Shown here one piece after another: positions 1 to 7,372 of a DNA stretch of 25,098 bases. The position numbers were made by a program, and so were the translations under genes. How positions within the stretch are numbered: position 1 is the stretch's first letter; every line of letters begins with the position of its first letter. Location: contig DMPC01000055.1 of NCBI GenBank assembly GCA_003456155.1, positions 17,878-42,975 on the forward strand, in the 5' to 3' direction. Under the pieces are notes generated by a model. That model saw only the letters and a program-made list of their open reading frames with translations, was not told where the DNA came from and made no database searches. Source of the DNA: Actinomycetota bacterium. Lineage in GTDB: Bacteria > Actinomycetota > Actinomycetes > S36-B12.

Positions 1-158
1 AGCGTGGTCGTCTTGCCGCAGCCGGAGGCTCCCAGCAGAGCGAAGAAGGAGCCCGCGGGGATCGTCAGACTGAGGTCATCGACCGCTACGAAGTCCCCGA
101 ACCTCTTGGTGAGGCTCTTCAGATGAAGGTCCTCGACCGATCGCGCCTGATCCGCCAC
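1..158 (-). CDS. Polyamine-type ABC transporter ATP-binding protein, N-terminal part
   Basis: The N-terminal 52 or so residues of an ABC ATPase are visible; the rest lies beyond the left edge. The Walker A loop reads GASGCGKTTT, preceded by the usual beta-strand block (LTKRFGDFVAVDDLSL). The start is GTG at 158, with a GGAGG-type SD a few bases upstream; no ATG is available in frame. The gene follows the PotD-like binding protein by about 40 bases on the same strand, so it is most likely the energising subunit of that importer (PotA family, spermidine/putrescine/opine-type substrates). Substrate is inferred from the neighbours, not from this fragment. Confidence 0.85.
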   Translation of the reverse strand, partial: MADQARSVEDLHLKSLTKRFGDFVAVDDLSLTIPAGSFFALLGASGCGKTTT

Positions 159-198
159 GTGCCCGCCCTCCTCGTCGCTGCCGGAGCAGGATGACCCG

Positions 199-1410
199 TC
201 AGTTCCCGATCGCTGTCTGGAACTCGCGCTCGTACTTCTCGTTCTGCTCCGGGGTGAGGGTCATGAACACGTAACTGTTCGCCAGGGTCTCCTCCGACGG
301 GAAGATCCACTGGTTGTCCACGAGCGACGGATCGATCTCCGCCATCGCCTCCTTGGCGCCCTTGACCGGAGTGATGTACTGGACGTAGGCCGCGACCGTG
401 GCTGCCACGACCGGGTCGTAGTAGTAGTTCATCGCTAGCTCGGCATTCTTCTTGTGCTGGGCCAGCGCGGGGACGAGCATGTTGTCCGTCCACAGGGTCG
501 CGCCCGACTCCGGCAGCGCCACTCCGTAGTCCTCGCCCAGCTGGATCATGTCGCCCGACCAGCCGATGACGGCGATGACGTCCCCGCTCTCGAGCGCGGC
601 GAGGTAGTCGTTGCCGGTCACCTGGCGGATCTGCCCGCTGTCGACCTGCTGGGTCAGCAACTCGATGGCTGCGCTGAACTCGTCATCGGTGAAGTTCGAG
701 GGATCTGCCCCCTGGTACGCCATGAGGATCCCCATGGTGTCGCGCATCTCCGAGAGGACCGTGATCCGGCCCTTGAGGGCGGGATCGAAGAGTTGGTCGA
801 GCGAGTTCATGGTGTCGGTGCCGATCGCGGCCTGGAGCCCGGACTTGTTCCAGCCCAGAGCCCCGAAACCGGACTGCCAAGGCAGCGTGTACTCGCGATT
901 CGGATCGAAGGAGACGCCCTGCCAAGCCGGCAGCAGATTCGCCGAGTTGGGGATCAGCGCCGGGTCGAGCTTCTGGGCGTAGCCGTTCTGGATCCACAGG
1001 GCCGCCATCCAGTCCGTGAGGACGACGAGATCGCGACCGATGTCCTGGCCCTGCTCCAGCTGGGTCCGCACCTTGGCGAAGAACTCGTTGTTGTCGTTGA
1101 CGTCCTCGTTGTACTCGACCGTGATGCCGGTCTGCTCCTGGAAGGCCTCGAGCGTGGGTCGCGAGCCCGTCTCCTCATCGATATCGAGGTAGGCCACCCA
1201 GGTCGACCACTTCAGCATCTTGTTGGTGTCGCTGAGGTCCTCGGCCGAAGCAGCCTCCCCGGCCGTGCCGGAGTCACCCCCGGTGCCGCAGGCGGCGACC
1301 ACCATGGCGGCGCTGCCGATACCTGCCGCCTGAAGGAGTCGTCGACGCGATACCGAGGAGCGCATCGTTCCGGCGAGGGCGGCGATGGCGGCGGGCTGCT
1401 TGCTGGTCAC
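199..1410 (-). CDS. PotD-like extracellular solute-binding lipoprotein (Tat-exported)
   Basis: A 403-residue binding protein of the spermidine/putrescine (PotD/PotF) type. It starts with GTG behind GGAGGAATC. Residues 21-41 carry a twin-arginine signal (SRRRLLQAAG) that runs into a lipobox with the acylated cysteine at about residue 41 (VAACGTGG), so it should be exported folded and anchored outside the membrane. The mature part has typical PotD blocks such as the early KWSTWVAYLD and a late region around YVQYITPVKGAKEAM. It sits between an aminobutyraldehyde-type dehydrogenase and a PotA-like ATPase. The best guess is import of putrescine or a similar amine; opines or other polar compounds are possible. 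Confidence 0.88.
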   Translation of the reverse strand: MTSKQPAAIAALAGTMRSSVSRRRLLQAAGIGSAAMVVAACGTGGDSGTAGEAASAEDLSDTNKMLKWSTWVAYLDIDEETGSRPTLEAFQEQTGITVEYNEDVNDNNEFFAKVRTQLEQGQDIGRDLVVLTDWMAALWIQNGYAQKLDPALIPNSANLLPAWQGVSFDPNREYTLPWQSGFGALGWNKSGLQAAIGTDTMNSLDQLFDPALKGRITVLSEMRDTMGILMAYQGADPSNFTDDEFSAAIELLTQQVDSGQIRQVTGNDYLAALESGDVIAVIGWSGDMIQLGEDYGVALPESGATLWTDNMLVPALAQHKKNAELAMNYYYDPVVAATVAAYVQYITPVKGAKEAMAEIDPSLVDNQWIFPSEETLANSYVFMTLTPEQNEKYEREFQTAIGN

Positions 1411-1500
1411 GATTCCTCCAGAGGTCGGTCTTGTCGAAGGGGTACTGCACCGTCGGGGTACTGCGGTCGAGCAGCGGGGGCACTCACCTCATGGGGAAGA

Positions 1501-2988
1501 CTACGCCCCCGAGGAGAAGATAGTCCGATGCCACGGCTTGCGTGACTCACCTGTGATGTCGAGGGAGACGTGCTTCACGTTGGTGTACTCGTCGAAAGAG
1601 TAGGTCGACATGTCCTTGCCGAAGCCAGACTGGCCGAACCCGCCGTGCGGCATCTCGCTGACGATCGGGATGTGGTCGTTGATCCAGACGCAGCCGGCCC
1701 GGATCTCGCGCTGCGCTCGCAGGGCCCGGTAGACGTTCGTGGTCCAGGCCGAGGCGGCAAGCCCATAGATGGTGTCATTGGCCAGCGCGATGCCCTCGTC
1801 ATCCCCGTCGAAGGGAAGGACAACGAGCACCGGTCCGAAGACCTCTTCACGCACGATCTCCGAATCCTGCCGTGCATCGACAATCAGGGTGGGCAGGTAG
1901 TAGGCACCTCCTGCGAGGTCACCACCCGGAGCCGACCCGCCCGTCACGACCCGAGCGCCCGAGGCACGGGCTCGATCCACAAAGCCGGCCACCCGGCTCG
2001 CCTGCCGCAGGGACACGAGCGGACCCAGGTCGGTCGCCGGATCCAAGGGCGGGCCGAGCCGAATCCTGGCGTACAGGTCCGCGACCCCCGCGACGAATGC
2101 ATCGAACAGAGGGCGCTGGACATAGGCCCGGGTGGCTGCCGTGCAGTCCTGCCCGGTGTTGATCAGGCTGGCCGCGACAGCTCCATGGACGGCGGCTTCG
2201 AGGTCGGCATCGTCGAAGACCACGAAGGGTGCCTTGCCACCCAGCTCCAGGTGCACGCGCTTGATCCCCCGTGTCGCGAGCTCCATGACCCGGCGACCAA
2301 CGGGCGTCGATCCGGTGAAGGAGACCATGTCGACACCTGGGTGGGCGACGAGGGCCTCACCTGCCTCGGGCCCGGTGCCGACGACCACGTTCACGACGCC
2401 GGGCGGCAATCCCGCCTCCGAACAGTCCTCCGCAAGCATCAACGCAGTGAGTGGCGTGATCTCTGCTGGCTTCAGGACGATGGTGTTGCCCGCTGCAATG
2501 GCGGGCAGGACCTTCCACATCGCCATCTGCAGCGGATAGTTCCAGGGCGCAATCGATCCGACGACGCCGACCGGCTCACGGCGGATCATGGACGTGTGCG
2601 CGCCATCCCACTCCGCCGCGGCCTTTCCCTCGAGATTACGAGCAGCCCCCGCAAAGAACGTCACGTTGTCGATCGAGCCGGGGACGTCGAACTGCGTCGT
2701 GAGGCGGATCGGCTTTCCCGTCTGCAGCGTCTCGACCTCCGCGTACTCGTGCTCCCGGGCCGACAGACGATCGGCCAGCCGCAGCAGCGCCGACGACCGC
2801 TCCACTGGAGCGGCCAACGCCCACTCGGGGAATGCGGATCGAGCAGCGGCGACCGCCCGGTCCACATCGGACGCATCTGCCAAGGGGAAACGCGCAACGA
2901 TCGAGCCGTCAGCGGGGTTGACAACATCCGCCGTGACCCCTGAACACCCCGGCTCAGAACGGCCCGCCACGAAGACCGAGTGAGTCAC
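1501..2988 (-). CDS. Aldehyde dehydrogenase, gamma-aminobutyraldehyde dehydrogenase type
   Basis: A 495-residue NAD(P)-dependent aldehyde dehydrogenase. Catalytic residues are in place: Asn150 (APWNYP), Lys173 (VLKPAE), Glu248 (LELGGK) and nucleophile Cys282 (NTGQDCTAATR). The NTGQDCTA context and the YPLQMAMWK block resemble the Prr/PatD branch, which oxidises 4-aminobutanal from putrescine to GABA. The start is GTG at 2988, with GGAGG six bases upstream; an in-frame extension of 69 residues further upstream lacks family similarity and was dropped. It lies 90 bases upstream of the PotD-like gene on the same strand, which fits a polyamine uptake and oxidation unit. Betaine or another aminoaldehyde cannot be excluded. 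Confidence 0.9.
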   Translation of the reverse strand: MTHSVFVAGRSEPGCSGVTADVVNPADGSIVARFPLADASDVDRAVAAARSAFPEWALAAPVERSSALLRLADRLSAREHEYAEVETLQTGKPIRLTTQFDVPGSIDNVTFFAGAARNLEGKAAAEWDGAHTSMIRREPVGVVGSIAPWNYPLQMAMWKVLPAIAAGNTIVLKPAEITPLTALMLAEDCSEAGLPPGVVNVVVGTGPEAGEALVAHPGVDMVSFTGSTPVGRRVMELATRGIKRVHLELGGKAPFVVFDDADLEAAVHGAVAASLINTGQDCTAATRAYVQRPLFDAFVAGVADLYARIRLGPPLDPATDLGPLVSLRQASRVAGFVDRARASGARVVTGGSAPGGDLAGGAYYLPTLIVDARQDSEIVREEVFGPVLVVLPFDGDDEGIALANDTIYGLAASAWTTNVYRALRAQREIRAGCVWINDHIPIVSEMPHGGFGQSGFGKDMSTYSFDEYTNVKHVSLDITGESRKPWHRTIFSSGA

Positions 2989-3188
2989 GAATCCTCCAGT
3001 AAACACCCGCCATCTGGTTTTGAGGCTGGGTAGCATGCAACCACGAACGCGGAGGCATGGCAACAGAGCATGAATGACAAGCATCCAACTGGAATTCCCC
3101 TGCATCAGGCGCGGGAATGGCCAGCCACACCGGCGGCGCAGTTGCGCAGAGTCCCGCCGAGGCGCCGCGAGTGCGAAAAGAGATTCCC

Positions 3189-4388
3189 ATGACACGGGTT
3201 CAGGAGCATCAGCGGCTGCGCGGGGTGGACCTCCAGGACGCTGATGCCTGGGATGATCCCTATCCGTACCTCGCCGACATCCGAAGCCAGGGTCAGCTGC
3301 TCTGGAGCGATGACTGGCAGATGTGGCTGTCTGCGCACCATGGGACCAGCGACACCATCCTCAGAAACCCGCATATCGAGCGGAGGTACGAGGCCCGATG
3401 CCCGGAGTCTCAATGGGGCAGCTTCAACCGCCTCAATGCCCGCGCCGCCCTGGACATGTCGGGATCCGAGCACACACGTGTGAGGAAGGCCCTGACCACC
3501 GTCATGCGGCCCACCCGCAGCACAGACTTCTCGGCCCTCGTGGCGTCCGAGGTAGACCGGTTGCTGGATCTCCTGTCTGCGTCCGGGACGCAGAATGTCG
3601 ACATCGTCACCGGTCTGATCGAACCGCTACCGGTCAACATCATCTGTGCAGCGCTGAACCTTGAGGAAGGCATCGGTGATCGCCTCCGGAACTCCTCCAT
3701 CAGGATGGTGGCTGCTTTCGAGAAGGGCCAAACGCCCGCCGAGGCTGCCGACAGCCAGTTGGCCGCTCGTGAGCTCGAGGAGTGCTTCCTGGGTATCGCC
3801 TCGACGAGTCGATCATCCTCGGCAGGCAGACACCTCGACTCGTTGCTGGAGCAGGTGCCCGGGAGCCTGTCCCTCGATGAGGCGGTGGCGAACGCCATCC
3901 TGCTCTTCAATGGCGGCACCGGTGCACTGATCAATGCGCTCGGGACGGGGCTGGTCACTCTGCTTCAGCAGCAGGAGCTCGCGAGCCTCTCCACTCCAGA
4001 CGCCATCACCCTGGCGGTCGAGGAGATGCTGCGACATGACGCGCCACTGCAGCTCTTCGAGAGGACGGCGGATGAGGAGATCTCCTTCGGTGGGGTGACC
4101 ATCGCGCCCGGTGACCGAGTCGGGCTGCTGCTCGGTGGCGCGAACAGGGACCCGGAGGTATTCGAATCTCCTGATCACTTCGACCCGGCTCGCCATCCCA
4201 ATCCACACCTCACGTTCAGTGCCGGCCAGCATTTCTGCCTGGGTGCGCCTCTCGCGCGCCTGGAGATGCAGCATGCGCTCAGGGCTCTCGTGGACCGGTT
4301 CCCACGCATGCATCTGGCGGCCCCTCCGTTGCGGGAACCGGGCTTCGTCGTACGGGGCTACTCCACGATTCTCGTGAATCTCGAGTAG
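3189..4388 (+). CDS. Cytochrome P450 with atypical I-helix
   Basis: A 399-residue soluble bacterial P450. The heme loop is FSAGQHFCLG with the axial Cys350. The ExxR pair is Glu279-Arg282, and the C-helix reads EHTRVRKAL. In the I-helix, where P450cam has GGLDT, this protein has GGTGA (residues 242-246), so both the conserved acid and the threonine used for oxygen activation are missing. The chosen ATG at 3189 has only a weak AAGAGA upstream; ATG at 3117 would add 24 low-complexity residues. No ferredoxin or reductase gene is adjacent. It is divergent from the aldehyde dehydrogenase and its substrate is unknown. Confidence 0.9.
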   Translation: MTRVQEHQRLRGVDLQDADAWDDPYPYLADIRSQGQLLWSDDWQMWLSAHHGTSDTILRNPHIERRYEARCPESQWGSFNRLNARAALDMSGSEHTRVRKALTTVMRPTRSTDFSALVASEVDRLLDLLSASGTQNVDIVTGLIEPLPVNIICAALNLEEGIGDRLRNSSIRMVAAFEKGQTPAEAADSQLAARELEECFLGIASTSRSSSAGRHLDSLLEQVPGSLSLDEAVANAILLFNGGTGALINALGTGLVTLLQQQELASLSTPDAITLAVEEMLRHDAPLQLFERTADEEISFGGVTIAPGDRVGLLLGGANRDPEVFESPDHFDPARHPNPHLTFSAGQHFCLGAPLARLEMQHALRALVDRFPRMHLAAPPLREPGFVVRGYSTILVNLE

Positions 4389-4404
4389 TGAGGTCCCACC
4401 TGAA

Positions 4405-4428
4405 CAGGGATGTCATGAGACTCCCCTG
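4405..4428. terminator. Weak hairpin between convergent genes
   Basis: CAGGG (4405-4409) pairs with CCCTG (4424-4428), and an inner GTC/GAC pairs around an ATGA loop. It lies in the 54-base gap between the convergent P450 and EamA-transporter genes. There is no T-tract on either strand, so it is only a candidate bidirectional terminator. Confidence 0.3.
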
Positions 4429-4442
4429 GACGACCTAACGGG

Positions 4443-5285
4443 CTACTGCATCAGACCCAGGAGCGTCACACCCGTCACCATGATCACGAGGCCTAGGACC
4501 TGTCCTCGCCCTAGGCGCTCCTTGAACAGCAGGAAGGCCAGAACCGCCGCGATGGGCGCCATCTGAGAGGAGAGCACCGCCGTGACCGAGAGGTTCTCTG
4601 CAGCGCCCACCGTGTAGATGGAGATCGCGACGATGTCAGCCACAGCAAGCAGCACGACCCACAGGAACGTGCGCCTCGGAACCCGCAACCGCATGGTCAC
4701 TGCCAAGGGCAGCGCGATGAGAAGTCCTCCCACCAGGCGCGCTGGCAGAAGCACCCACGCCAGAGGAAGCTCGCCACTCATCATGCCGACGGCAACAAGG
4801 CCTCCAGCGAAGAAGAAGGCTCCCAGGGTGGCCATCAGTGCAGCGAGACCAGGCCGCTCACCTGGAAATGGCTCGGGATCAGCAGATCGTGCACCGATCA
4901 TGATTCCGATCACGATGAAGAGCAGCAGGAGCGCGATGAAGGGATCCATGGTGTCGCCAAGCAGAGAGGCGACAACGGCAGCGATACCGCCCTCAGTCGC
5001 GACAATGGGAGCGACTAGCCCGACCTTCCCGTACTTCAGTGCTGTGTACACGCACAGGAACCCACCGACATTGCCCACGCCGGACACCACCATCAGCAGC
5101 ACCTGCTGTGAGGTCACCTCCGGAATCCCATCGAGGAGCGCCCACGGGATCACGATCAGCGAGGACACCACTGCAGCGAGGGCCACCACCCGTACCGCAG
5201 GCACCGCTCTACTGGCCTGAGAGGCTGCGATCATTCCGACGGCGAAGAAGAATGCAGTGGCACATCCGGCGATGACGCTGACCAT
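4443..5285 (-). CDS. EamA/DMT-family membrane transporter
   Basis: A 280-residue very hydrophobic protein with about ten predicted membrane helices arranged as two repeats, the length and layout of the drug/metabolite (EamA) superfamily. The second repeat ends with the typical block NLSVTAVLSSQMAPIAAVLAFLLFKERLGRGQVLG, in which the short KERL segment before the last helix is characteristic. Members usually export or import small metabolites. It starts with ATG at 5285; an in-frame stop lies two codons upstream. It is divergent from the pseudouridine operon, so transport of a nucleoside or nucleobase is a reasonable guess but unproven. Confidence 0.88.
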   Translation of the reverse strand: MVSVIAGCATAFFFAVGMIAASQASRAVPAVRVVALAAVVSSLIVIPWALLDGIPEVTSQQVLLMVVSGVGNVGGFLCVYTALKYGKVGLVAPIVATEGGIAAVVASLLGDTMDPFIALLLLFIVIGIMIGARSADPEPFPGERPGLAALMATLGAFFFAGGLVAVGMMSGELPLAWVLLPARLVGGLLIALPLAVTMRLRVPRRTFLWVVLLAVADIVAISIYTVGAAENLSVTAVLSSQMAPIAAVLAFLLFKERLGRGQVLGLVIMVTGVTLLGLMQ

Positions 5286-5372
5286 TCGGATTCACTCACC
5301 AGGCTCGGGTCGCTCCGCCACCGGTACCCCGATACGAGGAGCACGCGCTCCTTCGCCGCAAACGACCTCTGG

Positions 5373-5400
5373 AGCATAGGGCAATCACGCTGGCTGTCAC
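5373..5400 (-). promoter_or_regulatory. Candidate promoter for the EamA transporter
   Basis: Read on the minus strand: a -35 element GTGACA (5395-5400, five of six to TTGACA), a 16-base spacer, and a -10 element TATGCT (5373-5378). This would give a leader of roughly 80 bases before the ATG at 5285. Prediction by eye. Confidence 0.45.
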
Positions 5401-5442
5401 CGGAACTATTGATCAACACATTCGCAGCGCGTCCGACGCTTC

Positions 5443-5448
5443 TATGCT
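5443..5448 (+). promoter_or_regulatory. -10 element of a probable leaderless promoter for psuK
   Basis: TATGCT fits the actinobacterial TANNNT consensus and ends six bases before the A of the psuK ATG (5455). No SD is visible between them (ctgcagac). Transcription would start at or next to the start codon. The -35 region is poor. An 8-base palindrome, TTGATCAA (5409-5416), lies just upstream and may be an operator. Confidence 0.5.
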
Positions 5449-5454
5449 GCAGAC

Positions 5455-6486
5455 ATGTCCACGGTCGTGGCCATGGGCGACACGCTGGGTGAGCTCACCC
5501 TGCAGGTGTCGGACGCATGGCACCGTTCGCCCGACATCGCTGCGTCAGCCTGCCTCATGGGCGTCGGTGGCTCAGCCGCCAATTTCTGCGCCGTATCCGC
5601 TGCTCTGGGCCTTCACTCCGTCCTCGTCTCCGAGATGGGCGATGACGTCCTGACGGACTTCCTGGCATCCGATCTCTCGCGCCACGGTGTGGACACGAGC
5701 CTCATGCGGAGCCGAAAGGGGGCCAACTCCCTGTGCGTCATCACTGTGGGCGATGACGGTGATCGCCGGTTCCTCTCCTATCGAGGACCCGATGATTCGG
5801 ACTCCAACTACGACAAGGCCGGCTATCTCGAACGTCTGATCGCGCGGGTGAGGACAGCCGACTGGCTGCACATCTCCGGCTTCTGGCTTCAACGAGAGAC
5901 CACTGCTGATCTCGTTCTCGCTGCCGTTTCCGCAGCGCAGGAGAGTCACCTGCCGATCTCGCTCGACCCCAGCCCACTGATCATGGATGATCCCAATGAG
6001 TCCCTGTGGAAGGTCTTGAAGGCGGCCCGCGTCGTCTTCCCCAATGCCTATGAGGCCTGCGCCTTGACCAAAGCCGCTGACTCGGCCACGGCTGCCCGCG
6101 CACTCTCCTCCCTCGGAATACCGATCGTTGTCGTGACCGACGGAGCATCAGGTTCACTCCTCGTGACCGAGAGTGGGATGGATGAAGTGCACGCTCCAGC
6201 AATCCGTGCTCTGGATACGACTGGCGCCGGCGATGCGCTTGCTGCCGGATTCGTTGCGGCGTACCTCAACGGCCACGATCCCCGCGAGGCACTGATTCAA
6301 GGAACCGACGCAGCGACGGTTGCCGTCAGCATGATCGGAGGTCACACGGCCGCAGACGAGATTCGCAGGCTACGAGGTGTGAGCGCATGGACACATCAGC
6401 GTGAGCCGGATCCCGAGAACCTCACCCAGACACAATCACGACCTCAGCATTCATCGAACGGAGAGGACGATCATGCGGATCAGTAA
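5455..6486 (+). CDS. psuK: PfkB-family sugar kinase, probable pseudouridine kinase
   Basis: A 343-residue ribokinase-fold kinase. It shows the N-terminal substrate-binding glycines (GVGGSAANF) and the C-terminal anion-hole/catalytic motif DTTGAGDALAAGF, in which the second Asp is the base. It overlaps the glycosidase psuG by 14 bases. In characterised systems PsuK phosphorylates pseudouridine to pseudouridine 5'-phosphate, which PsuG then splits. The last 35 or so residues are polar and low complexity, go beyond the kinase fold, and contain the psuG ribosome site in their coding sequence. Without psuG next door it could only be called a PfkB kinase. Confidence 0.85.
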   Translation: MSTVVAMGDTLGELTLQVSDAWHRSPDIAASACLMGVGGSAANFCAVSAALGLHSVLVSEMGDDVLTDFLASDLSRHGVDTSLMRSRKGANSLCVITVGDDGDRRFLSYRGPDDSDSNYDKAGYLERLIARVRTADWLHISGFWLQRETTADLVLAAVSAAQESHLPISLDPSPLIMDDPNESLWKVLKAARVVFPNAYEACALTKAADSATAARALSSLGIPIVVVTDGASGSLLVTESGMDEVHAPAIRALDTTGAGDALAAGFVAAYLNGHDPREALIQGTDAATVAVSMIGGHTAADEIRRLRGVSAWTHQREPDPENLTQTQSRPQHSSNGEDDHADQ

Positions 6487-7372
6487 TGAAGTCGAGCAAG
6501 CACTCAGGGACGGAACCCCTGTCGTCGCCCTGGAATCGACCATCGTCGCCCACGGCATGCCACGGCCGACCAATATCGAGACTGCGCTGTCCGTCGAGGC
6601 CATCATTCGGGGGGAAGGTGCTGTACCGGCCTCGGTGGGCCTCATCAAGGGAGAACTCGTGTGCGGGCTGTCGCCTGCCGAACTTGAGTTCCTCGCCTAT
6701 TCCGACGATGTCGTAAAGGCTCAGGAGCGTGACCTCGCACGCGCCATGGTCGCCGGAAGAAGCGGAGCCACGACTGTTGGAGCCACACTTCTCGCGGCGA
6801 GCCGCTGCGGCATTCGCGTGCACGTGACAGGTGGCATCGGTGGCGTGGCTCCGGACTTCAGCGACACGCTTGATATCTCCGCGGACTTGCTCGCCATCGG
6901 CAGGTATCCATGCATCACTGTTGCCTCGGGAACCAAAGCCTTCATGGATGTCAAGGCCACTCTGGAGTACCTGGAGACCACGGGCGTCCCGGTCGCTGGT
7001 TGGCGCACCAACACGTTCCCCTGGTTCTACAGCAGGGACAGCGGACAGTCTGTGGAGTGGAGAGTCGATCATCCCGATGACGTGGTGGGTCCTTTCCGTG
7101 CCGATCAGGAGGTTCGAGGACCTTCCGGCATGCTCGTGGGTGTACCCCTTCCCGCGGAATCCGCACTGCCTGAGGAGACGACACGCTCCGCCATCGACCA
7201 GGCCCTGGCCCGGGCCAACCGAGAGGGAATCAGCGGGAAGCCACTCACTCCATACCTGCTCGCCACCATCTTCGAGGTCACCGGCGGTGCCAGTCTTGCC
7301 GCGAATGTGGCCCTCATCAAGAACAACGCCAGTGTGGGAGCACAGATCGCACGATCTCTCCAAGGCTCATGA
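6473..7372 (+). CDS. psuG: Pseudouridine-5'-phosphate glycosidase
   Basis: A 299-residue member of the PsuG/IndA family, which cleaves the C-C glycosidic bond of pseudouridine 5'-phosphate to uracil and ribose 5-phosphate. Recognisable blocks are ALESTIVAHGMPRPTN (catalytic Glu), SVGLIKGEL (Lys), ASGTKAFMDVKATLEYLET (Schiff-base Lys region), DISADL (Asp) and ALIKNNA (Asn). The usual GGVHRG segment reads GGVAPD here, so a conserved His is absent. The start ATG at 6473 has GGAGAGG upstream; a longer reading frame from 6401 lies inside psuK and was rejected. It overlaps psuK and the following amidohydrolase, so the three are translationally coupled. Confidence 0.92.
   Translation: MRISNEVEQALRDGTPVVALESTIVAHGMPRPTNIETALSVEAIIRGEGAVPASVGLIKGELVCGLSPAELEFLAYSDDVVKAQERDLARAMVAGRSGATTVGATLLAASRCGIRVHVTGGIGGVAPDFSDTLDISADLLAIGRYPCITVASGTKAFMDVKATLEYLETTGVPVAGWRTNTFPWFYSRDSGQSVEWRVDHPDDVVGPFRADQEVRGPSGMLVGVPLPAESALPEETTRSAIDQALARANREGISGKPLTPYLLATIFEVTGGASLAANVALIKNNASVGAQIARSLQGS

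Noticed and set aside
1570..2943. 457-codon plus-strand open frame
   Set aside because: Antisense to the aldehyde dehydrogenase, whose catalytic motifs are unmistakable; composition is Arg/Pro/Gly-rich without family similarity.
5231..5419. 62-codon minus-strand frame upstream of the EamA transporter
   Set aside because: Overlaps the transporter start and its promoter candidate; Ser-rich with no recognisable feature.
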